Below, one piece after another: positions 1 to 7,806 of a stretch of 64,000 nucleotides of DNA. Source of the DNA: Comamonas testosteroni. Lineage in GTDB: Bacteria > Pseudomonadota > Gammaproteobacteria > Burkholderiales > Burkholderiaceae_C. Every line of letters begins with the position of its first letter. The stretch's first letter is position 1. The DNA lies in assembly GCA_008727115.1 (NCBI GenBank), contig CP044131.1, positions 2,728,001 to 2,792,000 of the forward strand, in the 5' to 3' direction. The notes under the pieces are model-generated. The model searched no databases. It worked only from the letters and a program-made list of their open reading frames with translations, and had not been told where the DNA came from. The position numbers and the translations under genes are program-made.

Positions 1-1
1 C

Positions 2-520
2 GGCAAGATGCTGACCGGCCGCGATGCCGCCCACAAGCGCATCCAGGACATGCTGGCCAAGGGTGAGCAGCTGCCCGTGGACTTCACCAACCGCATCATC
101 TACTACGTCGGCCCGGTCGATGCCGTGCGTGACGAAGCCGTGGGCCCCGCAGGCCCCACCACCGCCACCCGCATGGACAAGTTCACCGACATGATGCTGG
201 AGAAGACCGGCCTGATCGCCATGGTCGGCAAGGCCGAGCGCGGCCCGGTTGCCATCGAGAGCATCAAGAACCACAAGTCGGCCTACCTGATGGCCGTTGG
301 CGGCGCCGCCTACCTGGTCTCCAAGGCCATCAAGCACGCCAAGGTGGTGGGCTTTGAGGACCTGGGCATGGAAGCCATCTACGAATTCGACGTGGTGGAC
401 ATGCCCGTAACCGTGGCGGTTGACTCGGGCGGCACCAGCGCCCACATTACCGGCCCTGCGATCTGGAAGGAAAAGATTGCGACCGGCGAATTCAAAGGCA
501 TTGCTGTGGCCGGCGCTTAA
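2..520 (+). CDS. Class I fumarate hydratase, C-terminal part (5' end outside window)
   Basis: This is the last 172 codons of an iron-sulfur fumarate hydratase, which interconverts fumarate and malate in the TCA cycle. The reading frame is already open at the window edge, so the ATG at 8 is internal. The stretch GPAGPTTATRMDKFTDMML is the conserved Gly/Thr-Arg-Met-Asp segment of the C-terminal catalytic (beta) domain of class I hydro-lyases, and the C-terminal region with AVDSGGTSAHITGP fits fumarases rather than L-tartrate dehydratase. The [4Fe-4S] cysteines are in the missing N-terminal part. A rho-independent terminator follows at once, so this is the last gene of its transcript. Confidence 0.85.
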   Translation, partial: GKMLTGRDAAHKRIQDMLAKGEQLPVDFTNRIIYYVGPVDAVRDEAVGPAGPTTATRMDKFTDMMLEKTGLIAMVGKAERGPVAIESIKNHKSAYLMAVGGAAYLVSKAIKHAKVVGFEDLGMEAIYEFDVVDMPVTVAVDSGGTSAHITGPAIWKEKIATGEFKGIAVAGA

Positions 521-548
521 TCGCTCTGTGCGCCCCAGCTGAAACCAG

Positions 549-576
549 AAAACCGCCAGCAGGCGGTTTTCTTTTG
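549..576 (+). terminator. Rho-independent terminator after fumarate hydratase
   Basis: A perfect 9-bp stem (AAAACCGCC / GGCGGTTTT, 549-557 with 562-570) with a 4-base loop is followed by CTTTT. It sits 29 bases after the fumarate hydratase stop and separates this gene from the convergent integrase gene. Confidence 0.8.
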
Positions 577-609
577 GAAAGTTAATAAGCAATCCAATAA
601 ATTCTGTAT

Positions 610-1611
610 TTACAGCGCATCCAAAGGGCTCAAAATACCGCGCCCGCCTTTGTTCAGTACATGCGTATAAATCATGGTCGTACTCACATCGGCATGGCCC
701 AGCAATTCCTGCACCGTGCGAATGTCATATCCCGCCTGCAATAAATGCGTGGCAAATGAATGGCGCAATACATGCGGACTCACAGGCTTGTTAATCGCTG
801 TCAATTTGACCGCTTCGCGCACAGCTCTTTGCACCGACTCTGGATAAACATGGTGCCGCCGCTCCATGAATTCACCGGTCACTGCATCAGGCTTGGGATC
901 AAGCGAACGCACCGGTGAAGGAAACACATATTGCCAGGCCCAGCTGCGGTCGGCTTGCGGATATTTCAGTGCCAGAGCATGGGGTAAATACACCCGGCCA
1001 AACCCAGCTTCCAAGTCTTTCTCATGCAAGGTACGCGCTTTTTCCAGCTGCGCCTGCAATCCAACCATGAGATTCTCGGGCAGTACCGTCACCCGATCCT
1101 TATTGCCCTTGCCTTCACGAATCAGAATCTCGCGCCGCGCAAACTCCACATCCTTGACGCGCAATCTCAGCGCCTCCAGCAGACGCATACCTGTGCCATA
1201 GAGCAATTGCGCAATCAAGCCTGTCGTGCCATGCATATGCAACAGCAATTCACGCACTTCGGAGGGCGTCAACACCACCGGCAGCCGCTTGGATGCCTTG
1301 GCCTGCACCACGTCATCCAGCCATGGCAGCCGAATCTGCAAAACCTCTTTATATAAATACAGCAAGGCCGCCTTGGCCTGATTCTGGGTCGATGCCGACA
1401 CCTGCCGATCCACCGCCAAATAGGTCAAAAATGCCTCGACCTCGGCAGCGCCCATGTCCTGCGGATGGCGCTTGCCATGAAACAAGATATAGCGCCGCGC
1501 CCAATCGATATAAGCCGTTTCCGTGCGAATGCTGTAATGACGCGTACGCAAATGCTCACTCATGCGAGTCAGCAGCTTGGGCGGTTGTGGTGGAAAAGGG
1601 CGTTGTTGCAC
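610..1611 (-). CDS. intI: Integron integrase, 5' end replaced by an insertion sequence
   Basis: Tyrosine recombinase that inserts and excises gene cassettes at attI and attC. In the 333-residue frame the catalytic set is complete: R143 (GTGMRLLE), H280 and R283 ([13 protein letters not shown]), H306 ([10 protein letters not shown]) and Y315 (MIYTHVLN). The extra segment around 205-232 ([11 protein letters not shown], then W-W-VFP) is the patch found only in integron integrases. The protein resembles IntI1 but is clearly divergent. The native start is lost: with the IS at 1599-2631 and one 9-bp duplication removed, the gene begins at an ATG (complement of 2651-2653) reading [14 protein letters not shown]. 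The insertion falls after four to five codons, but the IS end supplies an in-frame GTG at 1611 giving [14 protein letters not shown], so a nearly full-length enzyme could still be made if the gene is transcribed from within the IS. Confidence 0.9.
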   Translation of the reverse strand: MQQRPFPPQPPKLLTRMSEHLRTRHYSIRTETAYIDWARRYILFHGKRHPQDMGAAEVEAFLTYLAVDRQVSASTQNQAKAALLYLYKEVLQIRLPWLDDVVQAKASKRLPVVLTPSEVRELLLHMHGTTGLIAQLLYGTGMRLLEALRLRVKDVEFARREILIREGKGNKDRVTVLPENLMVGLQAQLEKARTLHEKDLEAGFGRVYLPHALALKYPQADRSWAWQYVFPSPVRSLDPKPDAVTGEFMERRHHVYPESVQRAVREAVKLTAINKPVSPHVLRHSFATHLLQAGYDIRTVQELLGHADVSTTMIYTHVLNKGGRGILSPLDAL

Positions 1612-2631
1612 AAATGCCGGTCGCAGCTGAGGTAGGCTCGGGAGATGAGAGAGACGAGCTGGGGTCGGGTTAAGTACCGCACAACGAACTGGAAGGCTTA
1701 CAACGCAGCGTTGAAGGCGCGAGGTGAGCTGACCATTTGGCTCGATAGGGATATGCAGTGGCTAGCTCGGCCCACGGGCAAGCGTGGTCGTTGCCAGAAG
1801 TTCTCAGATGCGGCCATCCAGTTTTGCCTGACCATCAAGTGCTTGTTTGGCCAGCCCTTGCGCCAGACACTGGGCCTGGTTGAGTCGCTATTGGGTATGG
1901 CAGGCCTGCATTGGCCAGTGCCCGACTACAGCACGGTGTGTCGCAGGCAAAAGAGCTTGGATGTGCAGGTGCGCTACCGTGCAAGTGACAAAGGCTTGCA
2001 CATGCTGGCCGACTCCACGGGCATCAAGTTCTTGGGCGAAGGTGAGTGGAAAACCAAAAAGCACGGTGCCGAGAGCCGCCGCCAGTGGCGCAAGGTGCAT
2101 CTGGGTATTGATGCCCAGACACTGCAGATTCGGGCCATCGCAGTAACAACCAATGAAGTGGGCGACTCGCCCATGGCAGCAGACCTGCTAGGTCAAATTC
2201 CAAGCAATGAAGAGATAGCTAGCTTTACCGGTGATGGGGCGTACGACACGCAGGATGTACATAAGGCGTGCTACCTGCGGGGAGCCATTCCAATCATCCC
2301 GCCGCGCAAAGGAGCGAAGCTGCGCAAAGGGCTGGCATTTGCTCACCGCAATGAAGCGGTCAAGGCGTGTAGGCAGTTGGGGCGGGCTATCTGGAAACGC
2401 TGGAGCGGCTACCACCGAAGGTCACTGGTGGAGACCAAGATGAATTGCTTCAAGCGACTCGGCGAGAAGGTCATGGCCAGGACGTTTGAGCGCCAGGTGA
2501 CCGAGCTGCACATCCGAGCTTCAATCCTCAATCAATTTACCGCTCTGGGCACGCCCCAGACAGTCGCTGCTGCGTAAATCTATTTGGGATTGGGGATGCC
2601 TTGGCCTATGGCCGATTTATGCAACAAAGCC
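1599..2631 (+). mobile_element. IS5-family (IS903-group) insertion sequence, copy A, in the 5' end of intI
   Basis: A complete 1033-bp element. The left end begins GGCGTTGTTGCACAAATG and the right end, read inward, GGCTTTGTTGCATAAATC; these are imperfect terminal inverted repeats of IS903-group type. The 9-bp target duplication GTGGAAAAG is present on both sides (1590-1598 and 2632-2640), the size expected for this group. It interrupts intI just after its start codon and separates the integrase from its attI site. Copy B at 4595-5627 has the same length and an apparently identical transposase. Confidence 0.95.
1645..2577 (+). CDS. IS5-family (IS903-group) transposase, copy A
   Basis: 310-residue DDE transposase filling the element. 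The catalytic triad can be placed at D123 (LADSTGIKF), D197 (FTGDGAYDT) and E263 ([14 protein letters not shown], the Y-(2)-R-(3)-E-(6)-K region). The ATG at 1645 lies 46 bp inside the left end and starts [16 protein letters not shown], the usual N-terminus of this group. The frame is intact with no frameshift, so the element may be active. The translated protein is identical to copy B at 4641-5573. Confidence 0.95.
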   Translation: MRETSWGRVKYRTTNWKAYNAALKARGELTIWLDRDMQWLARPTGKRGRCQKFSDAAIQFCLTIKCLFGQPLRQTLGLVESLLGMAGLHWPVPDYSTVCRRQKSLDVQVRYRASDKGLHMLADSTGIKFLGEGEWKTKKHGAESRRQWRKVHLGIDAQTLQIRAIAVTTNEVGDSPMAADLLGQIPSNEEIASFTGDGAYDTQDVHKACYLRGAIPIIPPRKGAKLRKGLAFAHRNEAVKACRQLGRAIWKRWSGYHRRSLVETKMNCFKRLGEKVMARTFERQVTELHIRASILNQFTALGTPQTVAAA

Positions 2632-2653
2632 GTGGAAAAGTGTCGGATTCCAT

Positions 2654-2775
2654 CCGCTTATTTTTAGGTTTGCCTAAACGGCTTGCATGTCAGCCAGCTT
2701 CCAGAGATGATCGTAGCCATTTATTTTTAGCAGACCCGTTGAAGATACGGGTCTGTCGTACAAATCTAGTTAGAC
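2654..2775 (+). other. attI: attI-like recombination site of the integron
   Basis: Between the native intI start (2653) and the first cassette lies 116 bp of leader ending in GTTAGAC (2769-2775), the core-site consensus. Crossover would be between G2769 and T2770, and the first cassette begins at T2770. An inverted repeat CAGACCCG / CGGGTCTG (2731-2738 with 2748-2755) lies just upstream and may be part of the integrase-binding architecture or of a promoter. The exact site limits are inferred from position, not from similarity to a known attI. Confidence 0.7.
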
Positions 2776-2778
2776 ATC

Positions 2779-3570
2779 ATGAGGGACGCAGTGATCGCCG
2801 AAATTTCGACACAACTGTTAGAGGTGCTTAGTGTCATTGAGCGCCATCTGGAGCCGACGTTGCTGGCCGTGCATTTGTACGGCTCCGCAGTGAATGGCGG
2901 CCTGAAGCCATACAGCGATATTGATTTGCTGGTTACTGTGACTGTAAGGCTTAATGAAACAACGCGGCGAGCTTTGCTCAACGACCTTCTGGAGGTTTCG
3001 ACTTTCCCCGGCGAGAGTGAGGCTCTCCGCGCTATAGAAGTCACCATTGTCGTGCACGACGACATCATTCCGTGGCGTTATCCAGCTAAGCGAGAACTGC
3101 AATTTGGAGAATGGCAGCGCAATGACATTCTTGCGGGTATCTTCGAGCCAGCCACGATCGACATTGATCTGGCTATCTTGCTGACAAAAGCAAGAGAACA
3201 TAGCGTTGCCTTGGTAGGTCCAGCGGCGGAGGAACTCTTTGATCCGGTCCCTGAACAGGATCTATTCGAGGCACTAAATGAAACCTTGAAGCTATGGAAC
3301 TCGCAGCCCGACTGGGCTGGCGATGAGCGAAATGTAGTGCTTACGTTGTCTCGTATTTGGTACAGCGCAGTAACCGGCAAAATCGCGCCGAAGGATGTCG
3401 CTGCCGACTGGGCAATGGAGCGCCTACCGGCCCAGTATCAGCCCGTCTTGCTTGAAGCTAGACAGGCTTATCTTGGACAAGAAGAAGATCGCTTGGCCTT
3501 GCACGCTGATCAGTTGGAAGAATTTGTTCACTACGTGAAAGGCGAGAGCACCAAGGTAGTCGGCAAATGA
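2779..3570 (+). CDS. aadA: Streptomycin/spectinomycin adenylyltransferase ANT(3'')-I, aadA1/aadA2-type
   Basis: 263-residue enzyme that adenylylates streptomycin (3'') and spectinomycin (9), giving resistance. The nucleotidyltransferase motif is GSAVNGGLKPYSDIDLL with metal ligands D47 and D49, and the likely catalytic base is E87 (AIEVTIVVHDD). The sequence is very close to AadA1 but has scattered changes, some shared with AadA2, so I do not name an allele. The start ATG is 9 bp inside the cassette boundary, as is normal for aadA cassettes, which carry no promoter of their own. Expression would depend on an upstream integron promoter or on readthrough from the IS that now lies 147 bp upstream. 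Confidence 0.95.
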   Translation: MRDAVIAEISTQLLEVLSVIERHLEPTLLAVHLYGSAVNGGLKPYSDIDLLVTVTVRLNETTRRALLNDLLEVSTFPGESEALRAIEVTIVVHDDIIPWRYPAKRELQFGEWQRNDILAGIFEPATIDIDLAILLTKAREHSVALVGPAAEELFDPVPEQDLFEALNETLKLWNSQPDWAGDERNVVLTLSRIWYSAVTGKIAPKDVAADWAMERLPAQYQPVLLEARQAYLGQEEDRLALHADQLEEFVHYVKGESTKVVGK

Positions 3571-3571
3571 T

Positions 3572-3631
3572 GTCTAACAATTCGTTCAAGCCGACGCCGC
3601 TTCGCGGCGCGGCTTAACTCGAGCGTTAGGC
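3572..3631 (+). other. attC: attC site of the first aadA cassette
   Basis: Sixty bases from GTCTAAC (3572-3578) to GTTAGGC (3625-3631) with the internal palindrome GCCGACGCCGCTTCGCGGC. This is the classic aadA-type 59-base element. The cassette junction is G3625|T3626, so cassette 1 spans 2770-3625. Confidence 0.92.
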
Positions 3632-3634
3632 ATC

Positions 3635-4423
3635 ATGGGTGAATTTTTCCCTGCACAAGTTTTCAAGCAGCTGTCCCACGCTCGCGCGGTGGTCGAGCGC
3701 CATCTGGCTGCGACACTGGACACAATCCACCTGTTCGGATCTGCGATCGATGGAGGGCTGAAGCCGGATAGCGACATAGACTTGCTCGTGACCGTCAGCG
3801 CCGCACCTAACGATTCGCTCCGGCAGGCGCTAATGCTCGATTTGCTGAAAGTCTCATCACCGCCAGGCGATGGCGGAACATGGCGACCGCTGGAGCTAAC
3901 TGTTGTCGCTCGAAGCGAAGTAGTGCCTTGGCGCTATCCGGCGCGGCGTGAGCTTCAGTTCGGTGAGTGGCTCCGCCACGACATCCTTTCCGGAACGTTC
4001 GAGCCTGCCGTTCTGGATCACGATCTTGCGATTTTGCTGACCAAGGCGAGGCAACACAGCCTTGCGCTTCTAGGCCCATCCGCAGCCACGTTTTTCGAGC
4101 CGGTGCCGAAGGAGCATTTCTCCAAGGCGCTTTTCGACACTATTGCCCAGTGGAATGCAGAGTCGGATTGGAAGGGTGACGAGCGGAACGTCGTTCTTGC
4201 TCTTGCTCGCATTTGGTACAGCGCTTCAACTGGTCTCATTGCTCCTAAGGACGTTGCTGCCGCATGGGTATCGGAGCGTTTGCCTGCCGAGCATCGGCCC
4301 CTCATCTGCAAGGCACGTGCGGCGTACCTGGGTAGCGAGGACGACGACCTAGCAATGCGCGTCGAAGAGACGGCCGCGTTCGTTCGATATGCCAAAGCAA
4401 CGATTGAGAGAATCTTGCGTTGA
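3635..4423 (+). CDS. aadA5: Streptomycin/spectinomycin adenylyltransferase, aadA5-like
   Basis: 262-residue ANT(3'')-I enzyme, second in the cassette array. The N-terminus MGEFFPAQVFKQLSHARAV and the C-terminus YAKATIERILR are those of AadA5/AadA4. Compared with my memory of AadA5 I see about one change (V20). The metal-binding motif GSAIDGGLKPDSDIDLL gives D47 and D49. It is clearly diverged from the first aadA, so the pair arose by two cassette insertions and not by tandem duplication. The start lies 9 bp after the cassette junction at 3625/3626. Confidence 0.93.
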   Translation: MGEFFPAQVFKQLSHARAVVERHLAATLDTIHLFGSAIDGGLKPDSDIDLLVTVSAAPNDSLRQALMLDLLKVSSPPGDGGTWRPLELTVVARSEVVPWRYPARRELQFGEWLRHDILSGTFEPAVLDHDLAILLTKARQHSLALLGPSAATFFEPVPKEHFSKALFDTIAQWNAESDWKGDERNVVLALARIWYSASTGLIAPKDVAAAWVSERLPAEHRPLICKARAAYLGSEDDDLAMRVEETAAFVRYAKATIERILR

Positions 4424-4469
4424 GCGGCATGTGCGAAAAGTGCATCGACCCGCGCCGAGGGCATCTGAT

Positions 4470-4526
4470 GCCCAACTCGGCGTTCAAGCGGACGGGCTGC
4501 GCCCGCCGCTCAACTATGCGTTAGCT
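4470..4526 (+). other. attC: attC site of the aadA5 cassette
   Basis: Runs from GCCCAAC (4470-4476) to GTTAGCT (4520-4526), with an imperfect palindrome AAGCGGACGGGCTGCGCCCG between the core sites. The junction is G4520|T4521, making cassette 2 span 3626-4520 and starting cassette 3 at 4521. Confidence 0.88.
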
Positions 4527-4594
4527 GCTTTAGAACGCGCCACATCGGAACATAGTAGATGCACTGAGAAATTTAGAAACTTATGATGCGCCGC

Positions 4595-5627
4595 GGCGTT
4601 GTTGCACAAATGCCGGTCGCAGCTGAGGTAGGCTCGGGAGATGAGAGAGACGAGCTGGGGTCGGGTTAAGTACCGCACAACGAACTGGAAGGCTTACAAC
4701 GCAGCGTTGAAGGCGCGAGGTGAGCTGACCATTTGGCTCGATAGGGATATGCAGTGGCTAGCTCGGCCCACGGGCAAGCGTGGTCGTTGCCAGAAGTTCT
4801 CAGATGCGGCCATCCAGTTTTGCCTGACCATCAAGTGCTTGTTTGGCCAGCCCTTGCGCCAGACACTGGGCCTGGTTGAGTCGCTATTGGGTATGGCAGG
4901 CCTGCATTGGCCAGTGCCCGACTACAGCACGGTGTGTCGCAGGCAAAAGAGCTTGGATGTGCAGGTGCGCTACCGTGCAAGTGACAAAGGCTTGCACATG
5001 CTGGCCGACTCCACGGGCATCAAGTTCTTGGGCGAAGGTGAGTGGAAAACCAAAAAGCACGGTGCCGAGAGCCGCCGCCAGTGGCGCAAGGTGCATCTGG
5101 GTATTGATGCCCAGACACTGCAGATTCGGGCCATCGCAGTAACAACCAATGAAGTGGGCGACTCGCCCATGGCAGCAGACCTGCTAGGTCAAATTCCAAG
5201 CAATGAAGAGATAGCTAGCTTTACCGGTGATGGGGCGTACGACACGCAGGATGTACATAAGGCGTGCTACCTGCGGGGAGCCATTCCAATCATCCCGCCG
5301 CGCAAAGGAGCGAAGCTGCGCAAAGGGCTGGCATTTGCTCACCGCAATGAAGCGGTCAAGGCGTGTAGGCAGTTGGGGCGGGCTATCTGGAAACGCTGGA
5401 GCGGCTACCACCGAAGGTCACTGGTGGAGACCAAGATGAATTGCTTCAAGCGACTCGGCGAGAAGGTCATGGCCAGGACGTTTGAGCGCCAGGTGACCGA
5501 GCTGCACATCCGAGCTTCAATCCTCAATCAATTTACCGCTCTGGGCACGCCCCAGACAGTCGCTGCTGCGTAAATCTATTTGGGATTGGGGATGCCTTGG
5601 CCTATGGCCGATTTATGCAACAAAGCC
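4595..5627 (+). mobile_element. IS5-family (IS903-group) insertion sequence, copy B, inside the third cassette
   Basis: The same 1033-bp element as at 1599-2631, in the same orientation, with the same terminal repeats. Its own 9-bp target duplication is ATGCGCCGC (4586-4594 and 5628-5636). Because both copies have intact and different duplications, each arrived by its own transposition. It interrupts the leader of the third integron cassette, 244 bp upstream of the HindIII-like gene. Confidence 0.95.
4641..5573 (+). CDS. IS5-family (IS903-group) transposase, copy B
   Basis: 310-residue DDE transposase, identical in translation to copy A (D123, D197, E263). The frame is intact. Two identical copies this close together point to recent transposition within the genome, and they could recombine and delete both aadA cassettes. 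Confidence 0.95.
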   Translation: MRETSWGRVKYRTTNWKAYNAALKARGELTIWLDRDMQWLARPTGKRGRCQKFSDAAIQFCLTIKCLFGQPLRQTLGLVESLLGMAGLHWPVPDYSTVCRRQKSLDVQVRYRASDKGLHMLADSTGIKFLGEGEWKTKKHGAESRRQWRKVHLGIDAQTLQIRAIAVTTNEVGDSPMAADLLGQIPSNEEIASFTGDGAYDTQDVHKACYLRGAIPIIPPRKGAKLRKGLAFAHRNEAVKACRQLGRAIWKRWSGYHRRSLVETKMNCFKRLGEKVMARTFERQVTELHIRASILNQFTALGTPQTVAAA

Positions 5628-5679
5628 ATGCGCCGCTTCAAGCTGGCGATACAGAAACACAGACAGTAGGCTGTAGACA

Positions 5680-5699
5680 CACAAATCTAGAGATTTGTG
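5680..5699. repeat. Perfect inverted repeat upstream of the HindIII-like gene
   Basis: CACAAATC-TAGA-GATTTGTG is a perfect 8-bp inverted repeat around a symmetrical TAGA-type centre. It lies about 170 bp upstream of the endonuclease-like start codon, inside the third cassette. It could be an operator, but nothing else in the sequence supports that. Confidence 0.35.
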
Positions 5700-5870
5700 C
5701 CAAAAACAGCATTCAAGGCAAATGTGCATTTACAAGCAAAGACAATATATGCAAAACGCCACCGGCTTCATGGCCAAAGAAGTATATGAAGCTGAAAAGT
5801 GAAGGCACTACGACCAATTAATTTTGGCTATTTATTTACGAAGCTAAAGATTTCGGAGAAAAGCGCAAAG

Positions 5871-6500
5871 ATGAAAGTTATAACCAAAGAGGCAATTCAA
5901 CGCAGGGAATATTGGGTTGAAGAAATCCGAAAAATTAGCGGCAATTTTGGTGATAATTCAGAAAGACTTGAAAATGAACTTTCTGAAGAGATCAAAAAAG
6001 AAGGAACCGGTTCCCTCATAGACCATCTCCGCCTAAGCGGTGATATACCAGAGTCGTATGGGCATGATACAAGCGAAGAAAAGCAATATTCAAAATATAC
6101 TGATGCGCTCCTATCAGAGACATACAAGTCACTTGGCTTGAAAAGTTTGGTTTTGAAAGAAAGAGCAGATGCGGCAGATGTTGAAGCGTTTGCAAGAAAT
6201 TACAGTTTTGTTGCAGACGCAAAGGCATTTAGATTGAGCCGCACTGCAAAAAATCAGAAGGATTTCAAAATCCAAGCAATGGATGGCTGGAAACGTGGAA
6301 AGCCTTATGCAATGGTTGTTTGCCCTATTTACCAACTGCCAACAAAATCAAGCCAAATATACGAACAAGCAAGCTCAAGAAATGTTTGCATATTTACGTA
6401 TTCACATCTTGCAATGCTAGTTTCCTTTTCATTGCTGGAGAGCAAGGAAAAAGCAGAGGAGCTAATTCACGAAATATTTAAGGGGCGGATTCAAATGTGA
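5871..6500 (+). pseudogene. HindIII-like type II restriction endonuclease, 3'-truncated by IS30
   Basis: The 209-residue frame contains a core very like R.HindIII: YSFVADAKAFRLSRTAKNQK followed by DFK, then YQLPTKSSQIYEQA and SHLAML. Residues that I remember as catalytic in HindIII (E86, D108, K110, D123, K125) correspond to E97, D116, K118, D131 and K133 here, and all are kept. HindIII is about 300 residues. This frame matches roughly its first two thirds, and its last codons (KGRIQM-stop) are read from the IS30 end at 6484. No methyltransferase gene is visible. The base composition is far more A+T-rich than the host genes, as expected for a captured cassette gene. I chose ATG 5871 (GGAG 13-16 bases upstream) over the GTG at 5799, because the extra residues have no counterpart in HindIII. 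It is probably inactive, though the active-site lobe remains. Confidence 0.8.
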
Positions 6501-7605
6501 AGTGCAACACCCTTGAATTCAATGGATGAGGGTGGAGTGCTGGGGAGAGTTGATCAGTAGCTCTCGATAAACCGACAGCGGTGATCGTACCCCAAGGCCC
6601 TTGCGAGGGCGGTTGTTGATTTCATCAGCAATCGCATCGAGTTGCTCTTGGCTGTAGATGCTCAGATCCATGCCTTTGGGCAGGTACTGGCGCACCAAGC
6701 CATTCATGTTCTCGTTGGAGCCACGCTGCCACGGGCTGTGTGGGTCACAGAAGTACACCGCCACGCCCGTGTTGGCGGTCAATTGCTTGTGTAGCGCCAT
6801 CTCCTTGCCCTGGTCGTACGTCATGCTTTGGCGCATGGGCTGCGCAATGCCCAGCAGCTTATCTGTAAAGGCTTGCATGACATTGGCTGCACTGGCTGGT
6901 TTGAACGCAGGCAACTTGACCAGCATGAGCAGTCGGCTGGTGCGCTCGACCAAGGTGCCTACGGCACTTGCATTGCCAGCACCCTTGATGAGGTCACCTT
7001 CCCAATGCCCTGGGAACTGCCGATCCTCAACTTCAGGCGGACGTACGTGGATGCTGAGCATGTCTGGGATCTGTCCACGACGATCCTGTCCTTTGCTACG
7101 GGGCAGCCGTTTGTTGTGAGCATGGCGCAAAGTGGCAATCAATTCCTTGCGCAACTCACCCACGGGCTGGGCATAGATGCAGTTGTAGATGGTTTCGTGC
7201 GACACGCGTAGCTCATGGCCTTTGGGGTACAGGCGTGCAAGTGTCAGCGCAATTTGCTCTGGTGACCAACGCAAACGCAAGAAATGCAATACCAAGAACC
7301 ACAAGATCCCTTGTGAATGAAGCTTGGGATCAGATCTTGTGCTGCGTCTTCTGTAAAGCCACTGCTGTTGCGCTTGCCTGCTGGCATATCCATCGCTGGA
7401 TACTGAGTTGCGAGCAATCTCACGGCTGACGGTGCTGGCACTGCGCCCTAGCAAACGCGCAATGCTGCGTACGCTATGACGCTGCAGCAGCAAACTGGCT
7501 ATGGTGACTCTGTCTTCTGGTTGAAGTTGGCGATAGGACGAACGACTTGCTGACATCTGCTGACCTTAACGGTTGCAGGTGTTGCACTTCACATTTGAAT
7601 CCGCC
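6484..7605 (-). mobile_element. IS30-family insertion sequence
   Basis: About 1122 bp bounded by inverted repeats that begin GGCGGATTCAAATGTGAAGT at 6484 and, inverted, end at 7605. The transposase is on the reverse strand. The bases next to the two ends (AGG and GTT) do not form a target duplication, so sequence next to the element, probably including the 3' part of the HindIII-like gene and the end of the cassette array, may have been deleted after insertion. Confidence 0.9.
6519..7556 (-). CDS. IS30-family transposase
   Basis: 345 residues. It has an N-terminal helix-turn-helix (VRSIARLLGRSASTVSREIARN, residues about 30-50) and a DDE catalytic core with HWEGDLIKG, TYDQGKEM and RGSNENMNGLVRQYLPKG supplying D, D and E. 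The frame is complete. It fills its element and reads toward the truncated endonuclease gene. Confidence 0.95.
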   Translation of the reverse strand: MSASRSSYRQLQPEDRVTIASLLLQRHSVRSIARLLGRSASTVSREIARNSVSSDGYASRQAQQQWLYRRRSTRSDPKLHSQGILWFLVLHFLRLRWSPEQIALTLARLYPKGHELRVSHETIYNCIYAQPVGELRKELIATLRHAHNKRLPRSKGQDRRGQIPDMLSIHVRPPEVEDRQFPGHWEGDLIKGAGNASAVGTLVERTSRLLMLVKLPAFKPASAANVMQAFTDKLLGIAQPMRQSMTYDQGKEMALHKQLTANTGVAVYFCDPHSPWQRGSNENMNGLVRQYLPKGMDLSIYSQEQLDAIADEINNRPRKGLGVRSPLSVYRELLINSPQHSTLIH

Positions 7606-7710
7606 GTTCTTTTGAGAAAAATAGGGACAGACCACATTTAATCAGCTATCGTTTTGCAAGCTTTGGGGTCGCTTTCGCGATAGAGCACAAGGCACACAAA
7701 CTCCATCCAT

Positions 7711-7743
7711 GAAAAAAGGCAAGATTTTCACCTTGCCTTTGCT
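7711..7743 (-). terminator. Rho-independent terminator after the LOG-family gene
   Basis: On the reverse strand the 8-bp stem AAGGCAAG / CTTGCCTT (7732-7739 with 7716-7723) is followed by a T run. It lies about 65 bp downstream of the LOG-family stop codon. The 200 bases between the IS30 end and that gene hold nothing else I recognise, and no attC site. Confidence 0.75.
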
Positions 7744-7806
7744 GCCTTGGGGGCACTGCACGCTGCTGGTTGGCCGGGCTTCGGACTTGAACCGCCGGCG
7801 CCGTGC

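Noticed and set aside
1599..5627. Composite transposon carrying two aadA genes
   Set aside because: Each IS copy has its own perfect 9-bp duplication of different sequence, so they inserted independently. The aadA genes are integron cassettes with attC sites.
7606..7806. A closing attC or further cassette after IS30
   Set aside because: No GTTRRRY core with paired inner sites can be found. The stretch contains only a terminator of the LOG-family gene.
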